Assembly (NCBI RefSeq): GCF_024707545.1
Contig: NZ_CP062229.1
Span: 806,001-870,000, forward strand
Length of the DNA stretch: 64,000 bases
Origin: Mesorhizobium onobrychidis
Lineage (GTDB): Bacteria; Pseudomonadota; Alphaproteobacteria; Rhizobiales; Rhizobiaceae
Direction: 5' to 3'
Shown: piece by piece, positions 18,493-27,368 of the stretch
How positions within the stretch are numbered: the first letter of the stretch is position 1
Layout of the letters: each line of letters opens with the position of its first letter
Notes under the pieces: generated by a model
The model's input: the letters and a program-made list of their open reading frames with translations, nothing else
The model's database searches: none
What the model was told of the DNA's origin: nothing
Position numbers and translations under genes: made by a program

Positions 18493-18580
18493 TATCTGTC
18501 GCTTAAGGTTGGTTGAGATTCCGATCGGGAGACGGGCGCGCAAGCAACTGCTGTATCGTTGCGCTCTTCGGGCCACAGTA

Positions 18581-18823
18581 ACGGCATGGATCCTAGGGTC
18601 TCCGCTACGTCGCTTCGCTCCTGCTCCGCCCTAGGATGACGAGGGCTTAGTGGTATAAGGCCAATCGCAGATGTCCGAGATTGGCAGTTGCGTCGCGCAT
18701 AGCGGGTGGCGGCTGATGCCAAATCGCGATCCTTCGAGATTGGCTGAAACGCTCCTCACTTCGTCATCCTAGGGCGAAGCAAGGAGCGAAGCGACGCAGC
18801 GGAGACCCTAGGATCCATGCCGT
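18581..18823. repeat. Long imperfect inverted repeat between maf and ppsR
   Basis: The arm at 18581-18642 (containing GGATCCTAGGGTCTCCGCT) is repeated inverted at 18761-18823 with a few mismatches. The arms of about 62 bp are separated by about 118 bp that has no gene. The CGCTTCGCTCC core could itself form small hairpins. It is unrelated in sequence to families A and B and fills most of the 392-bp gap. Confidence 0.85.
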
Positions 18824-18884
18824 CACCTTCGACCTTCGCAGCGCTGAATGGTTGGGCAACACCTCGCCCAACTCCTTGGCCTCA

Positions 18885-19706
18885 TTATCTTGTCTTTCCC
18901 CGCAGGGCAACGATGGCCGCCGCCGTCTCCTCGATCGAGCGGCGGCTGACGTCGATCATCGGCCAACCATGCCGCGTGCAGATCTGGCGGGCGTAGGCGA
19001 GTTCCTCGGCGATCGCGGCGCGGTCGACATAGTCGGTCGGCTCATAGGCGCTGGTGTTGCCGAGGATGCGGTTCTGGCGGACCTGCGAGATGCGCTCGGC
19101 GGTGGCAATAAGCCCGACGATCAGCGGCTTCGTGGCGTTGACCAGGCTTTCCGGCACCGGCACGCCGAGCACGATCGGGATGTTGGCGGTCTTGATGCCA
19201 CGATTGGCGAGATAGATGCTGGTCGGCGTCTTCGAGGTGCGCGAAATGCCGACGAGCACGATGTCGGCGTCGTCCATATTGGCCGGCAGCTGGCCGTCAT
19301 CATGCTCCATGGTGAAGTTGAGCGCGTCGATGCGGCGAAAATATTCGGCGTCTAGAACATGCTGGGCGCCGACGCGGCGACCGGCCGGCGTGCCGAGATA
19401 GGACTGGAACACGGTCAGCACCGGTTCCAGCACGGAGACGCAAGGCAGGCCCATAACCGCGCAGCGCTCGTCGATGCCGCGGGCGAGCTTCTGGTCGACG
19501 ACCGTATAGAGGATGATGCCCGGCTCCTCCTCGATGTCCTCGAACACTTTCGTTACCTGCTTTTCGGTGCGGATGAGCGGGTAGATATGCTCGATGGCGC
19601 GCGCATCCTTATATTGCGCCGAAGCCGCGCGGCCGGCCGCCAGCAGCGTTTCACCGGTGGCATCGGAAATCAGGTGAAGGTGAAAGAAGCTCTGGGGTTT
19701 GTTCAC
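18885..19706 (-). CDS. ppsR: Pyruvate, water dikinase / PPDK regulatory protein (DUF299)
   Basis: The protein has 273 residues from a GTG at 19706 (read [20 protein letters not shown]). A TTG five codons upstream is the alternative. The family motifs are [11 protein letters not shown] near the N-terminus, a P-loop-like [16 protein letters not shown], and [16 protein letters not shown]. Such proteins are ADP-dependent kinases/pyrophosphorylases that switch PEP synthase or PPDK off and on. In alphaproteobacteria the gene flanks the chromosome origin opposite hemE, which is the arrangement here. Confidence 0.93.
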   Translation of the reverse strand: MNKPQSFFHLHLISDATGETLLAAGRAASAQYKDARAIEHIYPLIRTEKQVTKVFEDIEEEPGIILYTVVDQKLARGIDERCAVMGLPCVSVLEPVLTVFQSYLGTPAGRRVGAQHVLDAEYFRRIDALNFTMEHDDGQLPANMDDADIVLVGISRTSKTPTSIYLANRGIKTANIPIVLGVPVPESLVNATKPLIVGLIATAERISQVRQNRILGNTSAYEPTDYVDRAAIAEELAYARQICTRHGWPMIDVSRRSIEETAAAIVALRGKTR

Positions 19707-20109
19707 AGGGGTTCGTTCCAAGCTGTGGGCCGATGTGGATAAGGTCGGTCGGAAAGATCGGCCGGTTCGGGGCGACTGTATCAGATGTCAGTTTGTCCAC
19801 AATTCGATGCGCTGTCGGCTTCGTCGGGCGGCTGGGGACAAGTTCGGGGACGTGCTTTTTTGACTAAGCGTCATCCACAGGTCGGTTTTCTTTGCGCGGG
19901 CGGCAACGCATTGACTCCAGTCGGAAATTTCCAACTGTCCCCAAAGTCCTCCTATCCGGCAGAAGAAGCACGCGACAATATGCTGGCTGGTCTTTTCCGG
20001 GGCAAAGCGGGACAGGAGAAAACCACCGATACCAACAGACTCTTAGAATCATAAGATTCCTAGAAATAGAATATTTAATTATAGAGAAGCCTGGAGAGGC
20101 GAGCGCTGA
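19707..20109. other. Candidate chromosomal replication origin (oriC)
   Basis: This 403-bp gap lies between divergent ppsR and hemE, the place of the origin in Caulobacter and other alphaproteobacteria. It holds a perfect DnaA box (TGTGGATAA at 19734-19742, inverse of TTATCCACA) and two one-mismatch boxes (TTGTCCACA at 19793-19801 and TCATCCACA at 19871-19879). An AT-rich tract at 20040-20085 would suit unwinding. Within it three GANTC methylation sites lie within 22 bp (20038-20042, 20046-20050, 20055-20059), the last two forming GAATC-ATAA-GATTC. A fourth GANTC is at 19913-19917. Only one TTAA is seen, so paired CtrA sites are not supported. Confidence 0.82.
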
Positions 20110-21138
20110 ATGCCCGAAAGCCGGATCATGCTGGACGTGTTGAAGGGCAAGGCTGCGTTTCCGCCGCCGCTCTGGATGATGCGCCAGGCTGGCCGCTATC
20201 TGCCGGAATATCGGGAGACACGCAGGCGGGCCGGATCGTTCCTCGATCTTTGCTACGATCCCGATCTTGCCGTGGAAGTGACGCTGCAGCCTATCGAACG
20301 CTTCGGCTTCGATGCATCGATCCTGTTCTCCGATATCCTGGTCGTGCCGCATGCGCTGGGCCGCGACGTGCGCTTCGAGGAGGGACGCGGGCCGCTGTTG
20401 ACGCCGATCTCGGCGGCAGAGATTGCGGCTCTGGACGGCGAAACGTTTCACGTGAATCTCGAACCGGTCTACGAGACGGTCAGACGACTGCGGGCAAAAC
20501 TGCCTGATGAAACGACGCTGATCGGCTTCTGCGGCGCGCCGTGGACGGTGGCGACCTATATGATCGCCGGCCACGGCACCTCAGACCAGGCGCCGGCGCG
20601 GCTATTCGCCTATCGCGAGCCGGCGGCTTTCCTGCAGCTGCTGAACGTTCTTGCCGATCATTCGGCCGCCTATCTGATCCGCCAGATCGAAGCCGGCGCC
20701 GATGTGGTGCAGATCTTTGACTCGTGGTCCGGCGTGCTCGATGAAGTTTCTTTCGACGCCTTTTGCGTCGGGCCGGTGGCGGAGATCGTCAGGCAGGTTC
20801 GGGCCGTCCATCCGAACGTTCCGATCATCGGCTTTCCCAAGGGCGCCGGCGCCCACTATCGCAGCTATCGCCAAAAAACCGGCGTGACCGGGCTGGGGCT
20901 CGACTGGACCGTGCCGTTGACGACGGCGAAGGAACTGCAGCGCGGCGGCGCCGTTCAAGGCAATCTCGATCCGTTGCGGCTGGTGGCCGGCGGCAAGGCG
21001 CTAGCCGACGGCGTCGACGCAATCCTGAAAGCACTGGGCGATGGGCCGCTGATCTTCAATCTCGGCCACGGCATCACGCCGGAGACGCCGATCGCGCATG
21101 TCGAGGCGATGGTGAAGATGGTGCGGGCACCTCGATGA
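20110..21138 (+). CDS. hemE: Uroporphyrinogen decarboxylase
   Basis: The protein has 342 residues. The signature [18 protein letters not shown] is near residue 18. The substrate-binding residues in [27 protein letters not shown] and FDSWSG are present. It converts uroporphyrinogen III to coproporphyrinogen III in haem synthesis. The ATG at 20110 follows a GGAGAGGCGAG ribosome site. The next gene, hemJ, overlaps it by four bases, so two haem enzymes are coupled beside the candidate origin. Confidence 0.96.
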   Translation: MPESRIMLDVLKGKAAFPPPLWMMRQAGRYLPEYRETRRRAGSFLDLCYDPDLAVEVTLQPIERFGFDASILFSDILVVPHALGRDVRFEEGRGPLLTPISAAEIAALDGETFHVNLEPVYETVRRLRAKLPDETTLIGFCGAPWTVATYMIAGHGTSDQAPARLFAYREPAAFLQLLNVLADHSAAYLIRQIEAGADVVQIFDSWSGVLDEVSFDAFCVGPVAEIVRQVRAVHPNVPIIGFPKGAGAHYRSYRQKTGVTGLGLDWTVPLTTAKELQRGGAVQGNLDPLRLVAGGKALADGVDAILKALGDGPLIFNLGHGITPETPIAHVEAMVKMVRAPR

Positions 21139-21686
21139 CCGACACGAATACGACCGGCAGGAGCGCGGGTAACAGCGGCGGTGCAGCGATGCGTCGAGCA
21201 GCGATCGCCATCATCATCTTCCTCGTCCTGGCTGGGCTTCTGTTCCTGTTCGGGCCGGATGATTTCTTGCCCTGGGCGAAGGCGATCCATGTTATCGCCG
21301 TCATCTCCTGGATGGCGGGCATGCTCTATCTGCCGCGGCTGCTGGTCTATCATGCCGATGCTGAGAAAGGCTCCGTCCAGTCGGAGACCTTCAAGGTGAT
21401 GGAGCGCCGGCTGCTGCGTGGCATCATCAATCCGGCCATGATCATCACCTGGGTATTCGGCCTCTGGCTGGCCTGGAAAGGCTTTGGTTTTCAGGGCGGC
21501 TGGCTGCATGCCAAGATTGCCGCGGTGCTCGGGCTCTCGGCCGTTCATGGCTATCTGGCCGGCGCGGTCCGCAAATTCGCCGAGGACCGCAACGAAATGC
21601 CCGCGAAGCACTGGCGGATCGTCAATGAGATCCCCACATTGCTGATGATCGTCATCGTCGTGCTGGTCATCGTGAAGCCTTTTTGA
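21135..21686 (+). CDS. hemJ: Protoporphyrinogen IX oxidase HemJ
   Basis: The protein has 183 residues, starting at the ATG at 21135 that overlaps the hemE stop (ATGA). It is a membrane protein with about four or five helices. The conserved histidine and arginine residues are in [20 protein letters not shown] and PRLLVYH. A conserved lysine/arginine-rich loop and the C-terminal NEIPTLLMI motif also fit HemJ. It oxidises protoporphyrinogen IX in bacteria lacking HemG/HemY. The first 30 residues are low-complexity; a later start (MRRAAIAI) is possible but would lose the coupling. Confidence 0.92.
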   Translation: MTDTNTTGRSAGNSGGAAMRRAAIAIIIFLVLAGLLFLFGPDDFLPWAKAIHVIAVISWMAGMLYLPRLLVYHADAEKGSVQSETFKVMERRLLRGIINPAMIITWVFGLWLAWKGFGFQGGWLHAKIAAVLGLSAVHGYLAGAVRKFAEDRNEMPAKHWRIVNEIPTLLMIVIVVLVIVKPF

Positions 21687-21691
21687 CGCCG

Positions 21692-21738
21692 CCGCATCGG
21701 CCAGAAATCGGAATCGATTTTCGGAAAGTACGATGCGG
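21692..21738. repeat. Hairpin repeat between hemJ and rho
   Basis: CCGCATCG (21692-21699) and CGATGCGG (21731-21738) are perfect inverse arms around an AATCG-GAAT-CGATT inner hairpin. I recall similar elements scattered in rhizobial genomes. It could end the hemE-hemJ transcript, although no long T run follows it. Confidence 0.65.
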
Positions 21739-21944
21739 GACTCGAAAAGTCTTACAGCGTCCCTTTGCGCGTCAAGAGAGACGCGCAGCGGCCACAAAAG
21801 GCGGCTTGCTCTTTTAGTCGACCGACGATAAAAGACGGGTCTTCCTTCCCGTCATGCGCCGTCCATTCATCGCTTCGGCCGCGCCCGGCATTTGTCGCAT
21901 CCCGCCGATATTTTCCCCATGCTTACTCACTCAGAGTCCGTCTA

Positions 21945-23213
21945 ATGATGCAAGAAATGAAACTCACCGAGTTTAAGAACAAGAAACCGCCAGAGCTGAT
22001 CGCTTATGCCGAATCGCTCGAGGTCGAGAACGCCAGCGTGATGCGCAAGCAGGAGCTGATGTTCGCAATCCTGAAGCGGCTAGCGACGCAGGATATCGAG
22101 ATCATCGGTGACGGCGTGGTCGAAGTGCTGCAGGACGGTTTTGGCTTCCTGCGCTCGGCCAATGCCAATTACCTGCCGGGTCCGGACGATATCTATATTT
22201 CGCCGTCGCAGATCCGGCGGTTCTCGCTGAAGACCGGCGATACGGTCGAAGGCCCGATCCGCAGCCCGAAGGAAGGCGAGCGCTATTTCGCGCTGCTCAA
22301 GGTCAACACGATCAATTTCGACGACCCGGAAAAGATCCGCCACAAGATCCATTTCGACAATCTGACGCCGCTTTATCCGACCTCGCGACTGAAGATGGAA
22401 ATGGACGTTCCGACCTCGAAGGACATCTCGGCGCGCGTCATCGACCTGGTGGCGCCGCTCGGTAAAGGCCAGCGCGCCCTGATCGTGGCGCAGCCGCGCA
22501 CCGGCAAGACGGTGCTCTTACAGAACATCGCCCACTCGATCACCACCAATCATCCGGAATGCTATCTGATCGTGCTCTTGATCGACGAGCGGCCGGAGGA
22601 AGTCACCGATATGCAGCGCTCGGTGAAGGGCGAGGTTGTCTCCTCGACCTTCGACGAGCCGGCGGTGCGCCACGTCCAGGTCGCCGAAATGGTGATCGAG
22701 AAGGCCAAGCGCCTTGTCGAGCACGGGCGCGACGTCGTCATCCTGCTGGATTCGATTACCCGCCTCGGCCGAGCCTACAACACCGTGGTGCCGTCATCCG
22801 GCAAGGTGCTGACCGGCGGTGTCGACGCCAATGCCCTTCAGCGGCCGAAGCGCTTCTTCGGTGCGGCTCGCAACATCGAGGAAGGCGGCTCGCTGACCAT
22901 CATCGCCACCGCGCTGATCGATACCGGCAGCCGCATGGACGAGGTCATCTTCGAAGAATTCAAGGGCACCGGCAACTCGGAAATCGTGCTCGACCGCAAG
23001 GTTGCGGACAAGCGCATTTATCCGGCCATGGACATCCTCAAGTCCGGCACCCGCAAGGAAGACCTGCTGGTCGCCCGCCAGGATCTGCAGAAGATCTTCG
23101 TGCTGCGCCGCATCCTGGCGCCGATGGGAACGACCGACGCCATCGAGTTCCTGATCGACAAGCTCAAGCAGACCAAGACCAATGCGGATTTCTTCGATTC
23201 GATGAATACGTAA
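21945..23213 (+). CDS. rho: Transcription termination factor Rho
   Basis: The protein has 422 residues from the ATG at 21945, close to the usual length. The N-terminal Rho domain ([21 protein letters not shown]) is followed by the cold-shock-like RNA-binding domain ([20 protein letters not shown]). The hexameric ATPase core has Walker [13 protein letters not shown] and Walker [17 protein letters not shown], plus the Q-loop region [16 protein letters not shown]. It terminates untranslated RNAs. An upstream open stretch of 60 codons is without similarity. Confidence 0.97.
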   Translation: MMQEMKLTEFKNKKPPELIAYAESLEVENASVMRKQELMFAILKRLATQDIEIIGDGVVEVLQDGFGFLRSANANYLPGPDDIYISPSQIRRFSLKTGDTVEGPIRSPKEGERYFALLKVNTINFDDPEKIRHKIHFDNLTPLYPTSRLKMEMDVPTSKDISARVIDLVAPLGKGQRALIVAQPRTGKTVLLQNIAHSITTNHPECYLIVLLIDERPEEVTDMQRSVKGEVVSSTFDEPAVRHVQVAEMVIEKAKRLVEHGRDVVILLDSITRLGRAYNTVVPSSGKVLTGGVDANALQRPKRFFGAARNIEEGGSLTIIATALIDTGSRMDEVIFEEFKGTGNSEIVLDRKVADKRIYPAMDILKSGTRKEDLLVARQDLQKIFVLRRILAPMGTTDAIEFLIDKLKQTKTNADFFDSMNT

Positions 23214-23239
23214 GAGGGCAAATGCGCGGCCCCCTCTTA

Positions 23240-23386
23240 CCTTCTCCCCCTTGTGGGAGAAGGCGGATTGGCGCATAGCGCCAAGACGGTTGAGGGGTGC
23301 TGGGCGGATCGCCGTCGGTGCCAAGCTGGAGCACCCCTCATCCGACCGAGCTTCGCTCGGCCACCTTCTCCCACAAGTGGAGAAGG
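23240..23386. repeat. Palindromic intergenic repeat, family B copy 2
   Basis: It has the same orientation as copy 1 with the CCGAGCTTCGCTCGG hairpin. It sits between the convergent rho and the DUF255 protein gene. The right terminal palindrome has CAAGTGG in place of CAAGGGG. Confidence 0.9.
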
Positions 23387-23411
23387 GAGAACCGCGCCGC
23401 AGCCCCGTCAC

Positions 23412-25439
23412 CTATCCGCGCCGCAACCGCCGCTCAAGCTCCTCAGCGTCCGCTATCACTGGCAGGCAGACCTGCCCGGTGCACAGCCAGGCGCCAGGCT
23501 TGTCGGTTGGCGGCAGAGCGCCGTCTGGCAGCATCGGCAGGTTCGTTGCTGAGCCGACCGGCACGATAATGTCAATCCGGCGCGGGTCGGGATTTCGATT
23601 CGCAACCGGAACAAGCCCGGGATTCTCTGGGTTGTCCACCAGCACCAGTTTCAACGGGTCGATTGCCAGCGCACAGGCGTTGACGATGCCTGCCTGGCCA
23701 TAGGCCTGATGCGCCGCCCGGCCCGCCGCGTGTTCGGCGACCTTCCAGGTCTTTTCATGCAATTCGAGAGCGCCCGAAAGCGAACACAATCGAACCATGG
23801 CCTCGATGATCTGGCCGGTGGCTGAAGGAATGGCCTCGTCGACATCGCCCCTGATGCGGATCGGCACGTCGCTGCTGTCCGATGCGGTGAGATAGTAGCC
23901 GGTGTTGTTCTCATCGCTATGCCATTGATCGAGCTGCGCGATGAATTGGCCGGCCAGCTCTGCATAACTCGATGTGCCGGTAGCCTCGAACAATGAGATC
24001 GCGGCGTTGGCCATGGCGGCGTAGTCGCTCGACAGTGCCGGAAACAGCTTCTTTGCTCCAAGCATCGAATGCGGCAAGCGGCCGTCTCGAGCAGCGCCGG
24101 CAATGGCGGCAAAGGCCTGTTCCGCCGCCTCGATCCAGTCGATCCGTTTCAGGGCGCGCCCGGCTTCGGCGACAGCCGCGATGACCAGGCCGTTCCAGTC
24201 GGTCAGGATTTTTCCGTCACGCCCGGGTCTGACACGCCGCTCCCGGGCTGCCAGCAACTTTTCTTTCATCGGAATGAGCCGGTCGCGATCGGTGACGCTT
24301 TGTGTTTGCTGGGCCTCAGTCTGGTGAATGATGGGCTTGCCTTCCCAGCCATGCGGACTGGAAAGCGTGAAGTAGTGGAAAAATAGGGACAATTCGTCGC
24401 CGAGCGCGGCTTCTATCTCATCCCGGCCCCAGGTGTAGAACAACCCCTCCTCGCCCTCGCTGTCGGCGTCGAGGCTGGCAGCGAAGGCACCGCCATCGAC
24501 GCGCATCTCGCGCAAGAGCCAGTCGATCGTCTCTTCGATTCGCACCCGGAACAATTCATTGCCGGTCGCTGCATAAGCCCAGTTGCACAGCCGGATGAGC
24601 TGGGCGTTGTCGTAGAGCATCTTTTCGAAATGCGGCACCAGCCACTCGGCATCGGTCGAATAGCGGCTCAGCCCGCCGCCAATATGGTCGTAGATGCCGC
24701 CCGCCAGCATCTTTTCGAGGCTGAGCAGGACGGCGTCGCGATGGGCTGTGGCGCCGTCACGCAGCCAGGACAGCCAGAGCGTCTGCATGAATGGCGCATT
24801 GGGGAACTTGGGCGCACCGCGCATGCCGCCCAGCTCCCGGTCGATCATGCCGTCGATGCCGTTGGCGAGCGTGGCGAGCGTGTCGCGATCGAGCACGGTT
24901 TTGGCATGCGTGCCCGCCAGCCGCGCCTCGACATGCGTGGTCAGGCCGTCGGCGCTTTGGTTAACGCTTTCTGTCTTCTCCCGCCACGCCTTGTCGACCG
25001 CCTCCAGCACCTGGACGAAGCCCGGGCGGCCGTAACGGGCTTCGCGCGGAAAATAGGTGCCGCCCCAGAAAGGTTTTCCGTCCGGTGTCAGGAACATTGT
25101 CAGCGGCCATCCGCCCTGCTCGCCCATCGAGGACAGTGCGGCCATATAGATCTGGTCGATGTCCGGCCGCTCCTCGCGATCGACCTTGATATTGACGAAG
25201 AGACGGTTCATGACGGCGGCGACGTCGTCGTTCTCGAAGCTTTCGTGGGCCATGACATGGCACCAGTGGCAGGCGGCGTAGCCGACCGAGAGCAGGATTG
25301 GCCGCTGCAGCGCCCTTGCTTCGGCGAGCGACGCTGGCGACCATGGCCGCCAATGCACCGGGTTGCCGCTATGCTGCTGCAGGTAGGGGCTGGCCTCTTC
25401 GGCAAGTAGATTATGCGCGGGCAGATTTTGCGCGGTCAC
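23412..25439 (-). CDS. Thioredoxin-domain protein of the YyaL/DUF255 (SPATA20-like) family
   Basis: The protein has 675 residues from a GTG at 25439 (read MTAQNLPAHNLLAEEASPYL). The N-terminal thioredoxin-like domain has the family motif GYAACHWCHVMAHESFEND with two cysteines, then VDREERPDID and GGWPLTMFLTPDG. The remainder is an (alpha/alpha)6 barrel related to glycosidases and epimerases (GGLSRYSTDAEWLVPHFEKMLYDNAQL). The biochemical role is unknown. Longer in-frame starts would overlap the divergent mnmE, so the GTG is preferred; the two genes then share a 64-bp gap that must contain both promoters. Confidence 0.92.
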   Translation of the reverse strand: MTAQNLPAHNLLAEEASPYLQQHSGNPVHWRPWSPASLAEARALQRPILLSVGYAACHWCHVMAHESFENDDVAAVMNRLFVNIKVDREERPDIDQIYMAALSSMGEQGGWPLTMFLTPDGKPFWGGTYFPREARYGRPGFVQVLEAVDKAWREKTESVNQSADGLTTHVEARLAGTHAKTVLDRDTLATLANGIDGMIDRELGGMRGAPKFPNAPFMQTLWLSWLRDGATAHRDAVLLSLEKMLAGGIYDHIGGGLSRYSTDAEWLVPHFEKMLYDNAQLIRLCNWAYAATGNELFRVRIEETIDWLLREMRVDGGAFAASLDADSEGEEGLFYTWGRDEIEAALGDELSLFFHYFTLSSPHGWEGKPIIHQTEAQQTQSVTDRDRLIPMKEKLLAARERRVRPGRDGKILTDWNGLVIAAVAEAGRALKRIDWIEAAEQAFAAIAGAARDGRLPHSMLGAKKLFPALSSDYAAMANAAISLFEATGTSSYAELAGQFIAQLDQWHSDENNTGYYLTASDSSDVPIRIRGDVDEAIPSATGQIIEAMVRLCSLSGALELHEKTWKVAEHAAGRAAHQAYGQAGIVNACALAIDPLKLVLVDNPENPGLVPVANRNPDPRRIDIIVPVGSATNLPMLPDGALPPTDKPGAWLCTGQVCLPVIADAEELERRLRRG

Positions 25440-25503
25440 GGTCGGGCACTCGGCGAATTGTCGATGAATAAGCGAAGCTAGGGCGGTTGTGCTGGGTCGG
25501 CAA

Positions 25504-26826
25504 ATGATTTCAGGTGATTCCATTGTTGCCCTGTCAAGCGGCCGCCTGCCCGCCGGTGTTGCCGTGATCCGCATTTCCGGCGCGCAAAGTGGATTCGTCC
25601 ACGAAACGATTGCCGGTTCGATTGTTCAGAACCGTGTTGCCGCCTATCGCAAGTTCAGGGCGCCCGACGGATCGGTGCTCGACAGCGGCCTGGTCGTCTT
25701 TTTCGCCGGGCCCAACAGCTTTACCGGCGAGGACATCGCCGAATTCCATGTCCATGGCGGGCGCGCCGTGGTGGCGAAGATGCTGGAAACGATCGCCGGC
25801 TTTGACGGCGTCAGGCATGCCGAACCCGGCGAGTTCACCCGCCGCGCCTTTCTCAACGGCAAGGTCGATCTGGTCGAGACCGAGGCGCTGGCCGATCTCA
25901 TCAACGCCGAAACCGAGGCGCAGAGGCGCTTTGCCGTGCAGAATGCCGAAGGCGCGCAGAGCGAGCTCTATCTCAACTGGCGCCGTCGACTCATTCATGC
26001 ACGGGCGATGATCGAGGCCGAGATCGATTTTGCCGACGAAGACGATGTGCCGGGTTCCGTTGCGGAGACGGTCTGGTCGGACGTCTGCGCTATGATCGAC
26101 GAGATCGAGCGTCATGTCCAAGGGTTCCGGGCCGCCGAAATCATCCGCGACGGGTTCGAGGTCGTCATCCTCGGCGCGCCGAATGCCGGCAAATCGAGCC
26201 TGTTCAACGCTCTGGCCCGGCGCGACGCGGCGATCGTCACCGAAGAGCCCGGCACCACCCGCGATCTGCTCGAAGTGGTGCTCGATCTGGAGGGGATGCG
26301 GGTAAGAGTGACGGATACCGCCGGCTTGCGCGAAACGCCCGGCAGGATCGAGGCGATTGGCATCGAAAGGGCGAGGAGCAAGGCCGGGACTGCCGATTTG
26401 TTGCTGGTGCTGGAGGATATGGTGGAGCCGGTCCCGATCGGGGCAATACTGGCTGATGTCCCGTCATTGCAGGTTGGAACAAAGGTCGATTTGCTGCGGG
26501 ATGAATCGCTTGTGGCGCGCTACGACTCGGTAATCTCGACCCGGGACGGGACAGGGCTGGCGGAGCTGCTGGCGGAGATCGCCCGTCGCGCTGCCGCGCA
26601 AATCGGCCAGGCCGGCGATATCCTGCCGTCGCGGCTGCGGCACGTCGAACTTCTCAACGAGACGAAGCGCTTCCTGCTTGCGGCAGTGACAGGGAGCGAA
26701 CGCGGGCAGGAACTGCGGGCCGAGGAATTGCGGCTGGCAGCGGATAGGCTTGGCCGGATCGTTGGGGCCGTCGATGTCGAGGACATGCTGGACGTCATCT
26801 TTGCGCAGTTCTGCATTGGCAAGTGA
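25504..26826 (+). CDS. mnmE: tRNA modification GTPase MnmE (TrmE)
   Basis: The protein has 440 residues from the ATG at 25504. The N-terminal folate-binding domain (LSSGRLPAGVAVIRISG) is followed by a helical domain and the inserted G domain with G1 GAPNAGKSSLFN, G2 EEPGTTRD and G3 DTAGLRETPG. The C-terminus ends in the conserved CIGK. With MnmG, encoded about 540 bp downstream, it installs the cmnm5 group on U34 of certain tRNAs. The gap to mnmG carries three parS-like sites. Confidence 0.96.
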   Translation: MISGDSIVALSSGRLPAGVAVIRISGAQSGFVHETIAGSIVQNRVAAYRKFRAPDGSVLDSGLVVFFAGPNSFTGEDIAEFHVHGGRAVVAKMLETIAGFDGVRHAEPGEFTRRAFLNGKVDLVETEALADLINAETEAQRRFAVQNAEGAQSELYLNWRRRLIHARAMIEAEIDFADEDDVPGSVAETVWSDVCAMIDEIERHVQGFRAAEIIRDGFEVVILGAPNAGKSSLFNALARRDAAIVTEEPGTTRDLLEVVLDLEGMRVRVTDTAGLRETPGRIEAIGIERARSKAGTADLLLVLEDMVEPVPIGAILADVPSLQVGTKVDLLRDESLVARYDSVISTRDGTGLAELLAEIARRAAAQIGQAGDILPSRLRHVELLNETKRFLLAAVTGSERGQELRAEELRLAADRLGRIVGAVDVEDMLDVIFAQFCIGK

Positions 26827-26839
26827 CTCACGTGAAACA
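26824..26839. promoter_or_regulatory. parS-like site 1
   Basis: TGACTCACGTGAAACA overlaps the mnmE stop codon. It differs at two positions from the palindromic consensus TGTTTCACGTGAAACA bound by ParB. Confidence 0.75.
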
Positions 26840-26860
26840 CTTGGGAAACGGAGATGTGGA

Positions 26861-26876
26861 TGATTCACGTGAAACA
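26861..26876. promoter_or_regulatory. parS-like site 2
   Basis: TGATTCACGTGAAACA differs at one position from the ParB consensus. It lies 21 bp after site 1. Confidence 0.85.
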
Positions 26877-26899
26877 CCACGCGATTAGGTCGAAGGCAT

Positions 26900-26915
26900 T
26901 GTTTCACGTGAAACG
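26900..26915. promoter_or_regulatory. parS-like site 3
   Basis: TGTTTCACGTGAAACG has one mismatch, at the last base, to the ParB consensus. Sites 1-3 fall within 92 bp in the mnmE-mnmG gap. Confidence 0.88.
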
Positions 26916-27001
26916 ATTCGCTGGGCAATCGCTTTAGGTTCGCTCCTACCGATTCCGGGGCGAGCCGTGTCGCGCCGGCGCCAGAGTTTTGTGCTGCCCT
27001 C

Positions 27002-27250
27002 CCTTCTCCCCTTTGTTTGGACTGGGGACATCCCGAACCCCCCCGCGCACAACGCGCAAAACTGTTCGCGATGTCCTCGCACACCTGTTCGCGATGTCCC
27101 CAGTCCAAACACCCTTGTGGGAGAAGGTGGCCGAGCGAAGCCCGGTCGGATGAGGGGTGTTCCAGCTTGGCACCGACAGCACTCCGTCCAACACCCCTCT
27201 TCCGTCTTGGCGCTGCGCGCCAATCCACCTTCTCCCACAAGGGGAGAAGG
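27002..27250. repeat. Palindromic repeat, family B copy 3, interrupted by a nested element
   Basis: This copy is in inverse orientation. Its first terminal palindrome is split after CCTTCTCCCCTT by the roughly 96-bp element at 27015-27110; the rest resumes at 27111 with ACCCTTGTGGGAGAAGG. It occupies the mnmE-mnmG gap after the parS-like sites. Confidence 0.88.
27015..27110. mobile_element. Nested 96-bp element with 18-bp perfect terminal inverted repeats
   Basis: GTTTGGACTGGGGACATC (27015-27032) is the exact inverse of 27093-27110. Inside, CTGTTCGCGATGTCC is directly repeated (27062-27076 and 27085-27099). There is no coding capacity. It has inserted into repeat B3, so it looks like a MITE-type non-autonomous element or a mobile palindrome. 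A clear target duplication is not certain; CCCTT/CCCTT flank it loosely. Confidence 0.75.
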
Positions 27251-27368
27251 AAAGAAGGCGCCGGTTTCGTCAGTTCTCCGAAGAGATTTGCCCGCCAAGC
27301 GCCACGTATTCTTGACACCACGTCCTGACGGGCACATGTGTCGGTCCACTTGAATTCGGGATTCTAAA

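Noticed and set aside
20040..20085. Paired CtrA sites (TTAA-N7-TTAA) in the origin
   Set aside because: Only one TTAA is present in the AT-rich tract, so a full CtrA motif is not supported.
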